This document shows positions 1-9,500 of a stretch of DNA of 20,375 nt, in pieces. This DNA comes from Coptodactyla brooksi (Eukaryota > Arthropoda > Insecta > Coleoptera > Scarabaeidae), in contig JAWQRM010000695.1 in NCBI GenBank assembly GCA_033557675.1, positions 1 to 20,375 on the forward strand. The letters run 5' to 3'. The position numbers and the translations under genes are program-made. The notes under the pieces were generated by a model. The model was given only the letters and a program-made list of their open reading frames with translations. It searched no databases and was not told where the DNA came from. Within the stretch, counting starts at the first letter, position 1, and the number at the start of each line of letters is the position of its first letter.

Positions 1-165
1 ATTGTGGACATATAATTGTTCTGACAAATGCCTAAACAGGTTTGGAGACTATGTGGAAAAGTAAAGGCCAGATGTGTCTCTTGATTCCCATTTGTATCTT
101 GTTTCTATTGTTAATAAATACTTTTTCCTTTGCTTTGTAAACTTTTTTTTGGATCACCCCTCGTA
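1..165 (+). mobile_element. 3' tail of a mariner-like element, cut by window start
   Basis: Frame 2-64 reads KCLNRFGDYVEK then a stop, the usual C-terminal end of a mariner (DD34D) transposase (W..KC....GDY.EK). About 90 nt later the strand ends in ggatcacccctcgta, whose reverse complement starts TACGAGGGGTGATCC like many mariner terminal repeats. Only the end of the element is present, inside the intron upstream of the first visible PPP6R exon. Subfamily not determined. Confidence 0.6.
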
Positions 166-415
166 TATTGTTTTTTTATCCTATTTTCTACAGATTTTTT
201 TTCTGTTATAGAAATATTTGGCTACACCCCCTAGGTATTATGTTCTCAATTAAATTGTGAACATAATTCCTGCACAATTGTTATAGTGCAATTTGCAATA
301 TAATTTTATGTGTAATGGAACATACCTTGTACTTTTAATGTGTGTAATAAAATAAGATTGAAAACACTTGGAAATATTGATAATGTTGAAATAATTATTA
401 ATTTTTCTTTCATAG
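166..415. other. Intron remainder, nothing recognised
   Basis: AT-rich sequence between the mariner tail and the first PPP6R acceptor. No coding or repeat similarity was recognised beyond homopolymer T runs. Confidence 0.6.
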
Positions 416-569
416 CATTCCAAAATATGATTCTCAAAATATATATAATAATTCCAATCACGACGATCCGAGCGATTTAGAGGAAAGGCAAAAAGTCATT
501 CAGAGCACAACTATAACAATCATGAAAAGGATCAACGATTTCCACAATTTGTTATTAGATCCGCCAAAG
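416..569 (+). CDS. PPP6R3: PPP6R exon (first in window), SAPS domain
   Basis: Acceptor ag at 414-415 follows a T-rich tract (tttttctttcatag); donor gtattt at 570. The first base completes a codon from an upstream exon, then 51 codons follow. An Asn/Asp-rich loop precedes a helix with ERQKVIQSTTITIMKRIND and then the family motif DFHNLLLDPPK, where the human proteins have a closely similar DFH-LLL-PPK string. Confidence 0.9.
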
Positions 570-3500
570 GTATTTTTATACTAAGCCAATTAAATTCCAA
601 AAACATCAAGAACTTGACTTTTAGAAATTGCCAATAAATACTACGTTAGGCACTTTAGACCCTCCGTTAGGCAATACTCGGTTACAAGTCACAAAGTTGA
701 TCGCTGCAATAGTGTCATCCAATAACTCTGACTTACTACAAGAACTTGCCACCCTTGGAACGATGGAGGTATTGCTCGACTTGTTCTTCAAATTTCAGTG
801 GAATAATTTCCTACACACGCAAGTGGAAGCATCTATCACAGCAGCGTTTGAAGCGCAATGTCCTTCTAACCAAGGAGACACTAATGCCTTATCCAAACAT
901 GTAAAGTTTTATTAATGTGTACAATTATATTTTATTATTAACTTTTTTCTGTTACAGTTATTAGTGAATTGTAAGTTAATTGAAAGAATTCTTGATGCTT
1001 GGAAGGACAACGATGAACAGCAGTGAGTTCATTCATGTTTTTGAAGTATAAAATGTGGCATATTAATAGAAATATAAATGTCATTTCTAGAGCGCAAACA
1101 AAAGGTATTCGTAGGGGATACATGGGACATTTAATCAATATAACAAATAGAATCGTTGATTCATGTTCTCAAACGTCGTTAGGACAATTTCTTAAGGATA
1201 ACCTGCCAGAGGTGGCAGAACGGCTAGATGGTTTTAAGAATACAACGCTTGCAGAAACTAACAAAACGCAAGAGACGTTATTGGTAATTTATTGTCGAAG
1301 CGTTGTTGCGTTAGAATTATTTATGATTTTGCTTTTGTATAGGGAGGTGCACATCCCAACACATCAAATGAGGATAGTGATGATTACGATATTCAGTTTA
1401 GGCAATCCAGGGCAGTGCAACAACACGTAAGTTTCTTTTTTTATTGAAAGATGAAATGAACTATTAAAATTTCTGTTTTATATTTTCAACGTATTTCTTT
1501 GCTAAATAATTTTTCTTTGTTTTATAACTGGTATTCTTATAATTATTTGTGGAATGTATATAATGCAGAAAAACATCTTTAACCATAAAATCCATCACTT
1601 TAACCGCTTCTGTTTTTGCCGGCACTTTCAAATTTCAAATCGAATAAAAAATAAGAAAAATATCGACAGTTGTGTAAAATAAGCAATATATTAAATTAAT
1701 AACTAATTTCCTAAATAAGGAAATTAGCCCCCCCCTAGCAGAAATCATACCTGCAGTTCTTTGCTTTCTTGACAGAGTCTTTTTTGCACTCTTCAGAAAT
1801 CATCCTCTTGTTTCTTGAAAATTGCTTGAAAAATTTGAACAACTACACGTTATCACCAGTTTTCTCTAAACGGGTATATTGCATCATGTTTCCTTATATT
1901 ATGTGTAATTTCTCACCTCCAGTTCTTGAACCACCTGTAGTTTAAGGGTAAAATTTTTCTGCACGATTGTTCTTACTGGTTCACTACCCAGTTTTAGCTC
2001 ACGTGCAGTCCTCTTGTAGTCTGTGCAAAGCTCGGTGGCTACTTATTTATAATGTTTCCAGTTGTTCTTAAATGTTTTATCCAACTGAGCATATTATTGT
2101 TGTTGGAAACGACTCCGTGCTGTCCAATATTAAAACATTGACAAAAAAGATGCTGCACATCCATGGTGGACTCTGCACTTCGAACAATGGTGTCATAAGC
2201 AAACATCCCAGGTTTTATTGCCCATTGCTCATTGTGACTGAAATAGCAACCTACTTCGAGGGTAATATCTCTACATAACGTGTGCTACCAACACAACATC
2301 CATCCAATTTCTCTCGGTTACCCAGTACTTTCCCATTAGTTGAGAATCATACTGATATTTAGTTAATGTTTTCCTAAAATGTAATTTATCAGAAATCAAC
2401 AACAACAATTTAACAATTTAATAGCTACAATTAATAAACATAACCATCCTGTTATTTTTTTTGCAACTTTCATAACTAATACCTTTATTACTTTCTCGAC
2501 TTATTAATTTTCTCTTTCTGTCACCATCTCCTTCCTTGTTATCAGGATATAATTCTTTGAAATATCTACTGCAGTTTTCTTCTTTTATTGCAACTAGTCT
2601 TTTACTTTCTCTTACCGATAGGTATAAAAAGAAAGTATCACATTCCCAAAAACAATTGATGGTGAGATTTTGTGATATATTTTGACAAATTAAGATATGT
2701 ATAGTATACCTGTGTTATTTTTGGTGGTGGTCCTCCGAATGTCTGTGGTTCATGTAATTATTGCCATATTAGACTAATCAAAACTATATTTTACATATAA
2801 TATGATCTGTTAAAAATCGAGGTTTCATAAAAATTGTATATATGGTTGCAGTACTTTACCTGGAGAATTTTTTATTTCCTTTTATTTGTTGGGAATACTA
2901 ATTTTGTATCACATTATTTTAACACACAAAAATGTACATTTTCGTCGTATATTATAAAATTAATTTAGGAGCAGGTTTATAAATTTATTTGAAATTGTTC
3001 AAAGTAAACTTTACCTTGTAGATAACCGGTACATCTGATCATATTAAAAAATCCCTTACAACATAACATGTATTTGTAATATGTAGTGTTATAAATGGCT
3101 CATCATAACATTAATAACTGATTTTGAATTATCACCTTTACGGACCTAGTATATAACATAAGGTATTCCTGTACTTATTGTTATGTTGTTATGTATGTGA
3201 GTGATTGAATCGCCACAAATGTCACTAGACAGCTGTCAATAAAATTGTAAATCAATTGGGAAATTATTGTGTCAGTGTAGCTGTCATCATTGATAAATTA
3301 TAATGGTTTTTTGATCCACTTGGTTTATTTGTTAGGGTTGTCTAAAAAAAATTCACACTTGTTCCCACCATGTGAGCCGTTGTACCTTTAATATGAAATG
3401 CTCGAACCAAAATTTAGAGTTAGCGTATGACTGTATTGTGATATTTACAATCAGAAGGTACATCTATGTTTTTTTTTCAGTATGCCGAGTATCAGATGCA

Positions 3501-6500
3501 ACAGTTAAACAGTCATTTCATAGAAACATATGGTTTTAATGACGACGATTTCAACGATGGTGACGACACGTTACAGTAAGTCGACTTAAATTTGTTAGAA
3601 AGGTTTATGGTAGGTGCGATAACGAAAACCATATTTCTCTCTCTAGAACAATCGATCATCGTACTTCTATGAATTTTGATCTCTCAGAAGGAGACCTAAT
3701 CCAACAACAGGAATTATTTAAGCAAGTTTGCGCGCAGAATATAAACACCCTGGGCACCACGGACGACCAGTTCTTTTTGGAAAGGGATCAGACCTTTCAA
3801 ACGGTGATTGAGAAGTCTGGCGGTCGGAAAGATACGTACAATAGTGATAGTGATGAGGATATATCTCCTACAGGTGTAGATCCATCGATGGACGTAGACC
3901 GTAAGTGTAAGGATATTTTTTAATTGTTATATGTATATTTAATAAGAAAGAAAATAGGAACTTTGCATATGTGCAAGTTAGGAAATATGTGTTCAATTAT
4001 TCCTAACTTACAAATATGGAAAAATTAGTACTACAGATAGCTAACGAACTAAAGGAAACAGTAGAATAAAATTAAGCGTATCACAAATATATTTTTAAGA
4101 GCTGATTGAACTACAAGAAAAACATTTAGAATTTACAAGGCGATAATTTCTTAAAGAGTTGAGAAGAGAACTCTGATAGCTCAGTTAAACTTTCTACTCA
4201 TGTAAACTTTCTTTAATTTAGAATTTACTGGGGCGCCACTAGTACCATCTTTGTGATACCATATACCAGGTGAATAACTGGTATATGGTATCACAAAGAT
4301 TGAAATACTAACAAAATGAGAATAATTAAAACTGTTGTCTGTCCTATGCTATTTCTGCACTTCTTTTCTTAGCAGAAGAACATATACTGAGTGGTTAACA
4401 AAGAACAGGGGAGTCTGTAAGTCCTTTATTTATTGTCAAATTGTAACCATCTAAAAACGAGTTTAACTGTGATCTAATGTCCCACAATCCTACATGACAC
4501 ACATTTCTTTATGTTTATATATACAAAGCTTGCTCCAAAATTACGTGGAATTTTGCTTTTTCTAAAAAATCGTCAATATTTATCCCTTTCAAAGTAGTTA
4601 TCATAAGATATAATACGCTTGGGCCAGTGCCTTTTTCAATCTTCAAAGCACTCCTGGAATACAAATTTTGGGATGGCTATAGCTCTTCAATGTTGGCAAA
4701 ACATCGTCCGTTCGTGGTTTTTTCATCTTCGGGAATAGAAACAAGTCGCAGAGAGCCATGTCCAGCGAATGTGAAGCACCATAGCGGTGTTGTTTTTCAC
4801 CCCAAATTCACGAACGAGCAGTGAATTATGAGCAATTGCATTATCATGGTCGTCATGAGTGGCTTTGTTATAAAACTGGGCATTTTCTGGGTAGTATTCT
4901 TTGTTGACAGTACAACTTGGTAGCAAGAACGCATGAGCAGACCTTTCAAATTTGATTGAACTTGAGGAGCTTTTTTCGCTCTTGACATTACAGGAAGCCT
5001 TCATTGGGACGATTGATTCTTAGTTTCAATATCATATATATACACCCATGTTTCATCACCAGTTATAACCCCTTTGAATAGTTCTGATTTGTAGTTGATT
5101 TCACGTAAAAACTCCTGAGCCCTTGACTCTAAGACAAATTCAGAACAAATTTTGCTGTCGAACATCTCGTGCCCAAAATATTCGAAAAAATTGCTTGGCA
5201 AATGATTTGTCAACATTATCAGCAACCTGTCTGATAGAAATTTAGCACTTGTTCATAATAATTTTCTTCACTTTTTCGATGTTATCATTTGTTGATGTGC
5301 TACGGCATCCAGGGTGTAATATAACCACTTACAAATACTGGTTATATTCATAAAACACTCACCAACAGCAACATTTAACATTTTCAATATGGTGCTACCC
5401 TCTATTTATATTCTTAAAGCAAAGATGAATGGAAATTCTTTCTTATTTTTTTGGCAACCAACAATAAAGTAAGCATCTAATATGGCCACTAATTCGTTTG
5501 GGACAAGTATGCCAATGGCTCAACAAAAAATGGCAACAACGGGATTTATAAAGATTGCGATATTTACGATTTTTAAAAATGTGAATGTGAATAAAATTTC
5601 TATAGTCGTGGATCAAGTTTATTTAAAAAATTACTGTCAAATGTCAATTTGTACCAATACATTTCTTCACCGAATGTTTGGATTTCCTGTTTTATGTTCA
5701 AATAACAATATTTAAATGCTGACATATTTTAGTGACATTTTGAGAAATTAAATGAATTTATATTTATTTATATACTTACATTTTTAATTAAATATTTTTT
5801 TTTGCAATCTGGAAATCAAAAATAAAATTCAAGAAAACTCATAGGCATAAAGTTTGTTCTCATTATTTTATTAGACAAATCAAATTATTTTCAAAACGTT
5901 ACAAAATAATATCTTTTTAAAGAATGATACAGTTTGAAACAAGTTCCAAGATGAAGACGAATATTACAAAATCCACATACGTAGTTAGTTCTACTGTATT
6001 TATTGTTAATTTTTCAGTATTTTAAAGAATATTTTGTCTTTCCTGTAATTACTACGTTAACGTATTTATTTTTACATGAATCGTAGGAAAATGTGCCAGG
6101 TCGATCGAATATTGTTGTGCACTTTCTTGGTTTTGATGAAATCTGTTCTGATGATGATATTTTTGAAATGTTTCTTGGCATTGCAGTAGATGTGCTGAAG
6201 ATTGCAGAAGATGTGCTAGTGACTGAAGAAGAAGAGCTGGGGATTGCAGAAGATGTGCTGAGAATTCCAGTATATGTAATTTGTTCATCTTCTGATCTGG
6301 AGTCTTTGTGGTTCATCAATTAGGCAAAAGCAACTTTGTGTAAAAGCATTTTTGTATTTGGTTTTAACTTAATTTAACCTTATGTATGTCCTGTAGGTTT
6401 GGATAAGGCACAATTGAAAAAGAACAATACTGCTCTTTAAGTGCACCTCTTTGTATCACGTGTTATTTTAAAATGTGATACATATTGGATAATTTTCATA

Positions 6501-9500
6501 ATAGGCATCCCTTCAGAAAGCTCTAAGTTTTGGCAGAGGCTTTCTAAGTCGCTGAACTAAATAAATTACATGTGGCAATTCCATTTTATACTTACAATAA
6601 TAATGATTACAATTATTAACAATAATAATTATAATCAGTACTTTCGTAATCACATGTGTATCAAAATTACATATCAAAATATTTTCCACGTCATTACCAC
6701 ACTCAGATAAATTGCCACCGCAAACTTCTTTAATCTCTTTATTGCTCTCCACACAGTGTGTAAATTTTCCACCCAGACTATTGACATTTTATGTATCAAT
6801 CAAAGGGTACATCTGCAAATAACAAGCAAAGTTTGAGCGCAAACAAATGACGTCCAACCAAGACAGTCAAAAAGTATTCAAAGTCGGATAACAAAAAAAT
6901 ACTATAAAACTATAAAAAATACTTTTTTATAGTTTTTTATTCATAACACGTAATTTTCTGTAGAGCAATGCATTTTTGTGCATTGTATTGCATCAGAATT
7001 TTCTTTTTAGGTTTTTTTCAATATTTTGTGGTGTCGGTGTTTCAGAGTGAATTGTGAATTTTGTCCTGTGGGGACAAATTAAGGAAATGGTTTATTGTTA
7101 TTGACCTGCCACAGAAGAAAAGAAACAAAAAAAATTCTTTTATAATTTCAAAAGAACTATTTGATAGGTTTCGAGATAAATCCACTGAGCGCTACCAGAG
7201 ACACTCACTCACTCTGCATATCATTATATCAATAAAGGGGCACTTATTGAACATTTGCTTTGCAGCTTGGTCATCCCCAAATCCTGGCGCAGAAGCGCCT
7301 ACCATAAACTCAAAATTCCCGAATTCGTCGCCCTGGGGTGATCTGGATAAGTCGGACACGACCAGCACAGGCTGGGCAGATTTCTCGACTGCTTCCTTCG
7401 CGAACTTCGAGGCGAACTTTGCCGACACGACCGTGCCGCATGTGACGGCCGAAGGGGAGACGCCGGACGCCACAACGACCGTCGCTGAAACAGACCTGAA
7501 AGTAGAGAACGTAGAGGGTAGTAAATTAGAAAAAAGCGATTCGAATGTCTGTAAGAATAACGTCGAGTTAGTTGCTCAAGTTGATAAAGATAATAGTCTA
7601 GAAGTTTTAAAGTCCGTTGAGGCATCCGGTGATCAGCCAAAGGCAGATGTCTTCGCTATGAAGGAGTCACCTCCAGTGTAAGTCCTTTCTCCTTATTTTT
7701 GAAAATTTTAATGTTAGGTTAAAATGAATATAATTTCACAAACTATTAACACATTGACTGTCACGTCGGACACATATGATTGACCGGTGTGACTATTCTC
7801 CTTTCTAGCCATGTCACATAACAGTGGCTGACGGTAAATGGAATTTTACTGTGGTAATATGATATATGGCCCCCAATGACATTTCTGTCCTAATGGTTTC
7901 GGTGCTGTTCAAAAAATAATTAAAATAAAATTAGTTTTGAAAAACATGTAATTTATTTTATGATATTGAGAAGAAATATTTTACATATTATTTGTTATAA
8001 TAAAAATAAACACACTTAAACTGATTTGTGGTGATTGCCAAAACACTCTATACTCATAAAAGGCTCATGTGGACAATCTGGGCAATACATGTATACTTTT
8101 TTTGCCTTTTTTCTGGCGGTCTCTCTCCTTTCAATTTGTTTCATCGTGGAATAACATAAAGTACATGTTCGACGTAGTTTTGTATTACTTGCATCTAGTT
8201 TGGTTTTTAGGACATGAATGTTGTGGCATTTCGGCTTCATATGTTTTTGTGGCTTTTGTAAATTTAGAATAGATGATGTAATTTGTTCTCTGAACCATCA
8301 TATTTTTGCGATTTTTTTTTTTTGTAGCTTTTTTGTACACTACAAAAGCATTTACTACTGATAGTCCTAGCAGATATTCTGTACCCAGTTTGCGGTACCA
8401 TTTTACACCCTTCCTCAAAGTAGTAGCATAAGAACAGTTTTGGTCTAATAGATCAATTCCAGCTTTTCCCTTGTTGTAAGCAAGTATGGCTATTGGCTTC
8501 TTCGTGTACTTTTTTGTCGCGCGACAATTAGAATCAGAAGCGTTACTAGTTGACAGTTGGCGGGGAACAACAGTTGGTGCTTGTTCGTCGTTATTTTGGT
8601 TTCCTTCTACCATTTGTAGACTGTGTTTTGTTGACAGAATCCGTACATCGCGCCACTTGAATACAACTATTCCATTTTAGTATACAACTATTCCATTAAC
8701 TCCTTTGGGCATATGCTTTTGCTCTTAGTGTACCGACAACGTGTGTATTTTGTCGTAAAAAGGATAGTGCCAATTCATAGCTCGTGTAGAAATTGTCAAC
8801 AAATAGTGTCCTACCTTGATTTAGCAGATCCATTGAAAGTTCTTCGCAAACTGATCGTCCCAGCCCCAGCTTTTTTGTGTAAACCTCCGACTCTCCTGAG
8901 TAAATTTTACTTGCCCATGTATATCCTTCTGTAGAACACAGCTTAAATAATTTTATCCCGTATTTATGGGCTTTGTTAGGGATATACTGTAGAAATGTTA
9001 AGCGACCTCTCCATGGTAGAAGAGTTTCATCAATTACAAAATCCTTATCTGGGACTAGAATTAGTTTGAATTTTTTTCTAAGATATCTATTAGTGGTTGT
9101 ACTTTCCCAATCCTATCCCCTAGTGGAATGGTTTCATTGTTAGCGAAGTGAATATTCGCTAACAATACCTCAAATCGATTCCGTGACATTATCCTAGGCA
9201 ATATCACAATTGCTGACCATTAAAAGGCAGTGATTTTAGCGTACGACTACAAAAAGACCTGCCACTCGGGTCTCCTCTTTATAATCTTTTCGCAGGACTC
9301 AGTAGATGAAGTTCAGGTTCAGGTATTTCTTCTGTATTAGCTAACTTTTATACAATGAAACCGTACTTACTCCTTGATGTAACTAGCGCATTAATAATCA
9401 CAACCTCTTTCTTATTCACTGAAACATTTATTTAACCAATGCTTCATGTATTATTATTTTCTCTATGTTGGAAGATGATAAAGACGGGAAATGTACAAAA

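Noticed and set aside
5482..5715. 77-codon open frame
   Set aside because: No recognisable motif, intronic, AT-rich composition; judged chance.
6513..6752. 79-codon minus-strand frame
   Set aside because: First third looks faintly protein-like, but the rest is Ile/Val/Asn from AT-rich repeats; no family recognised.
7061..7265. Open frame upstream of exon 8, in the same frame
   Set aside because: It precedes a clear acceptor (tttgcag), and the split Pro codon from the exon ending at 3900 fits only a start at 7266. The upstream translation is low-quality, with no family match.
9136..9166. 12-bp inverted repeat attgttagcgaa
   Set aside because: It coincides with piggyBac coding (LLANIHFANN), where similar codons on both sides can create it; not counted as an inserted palindrome.
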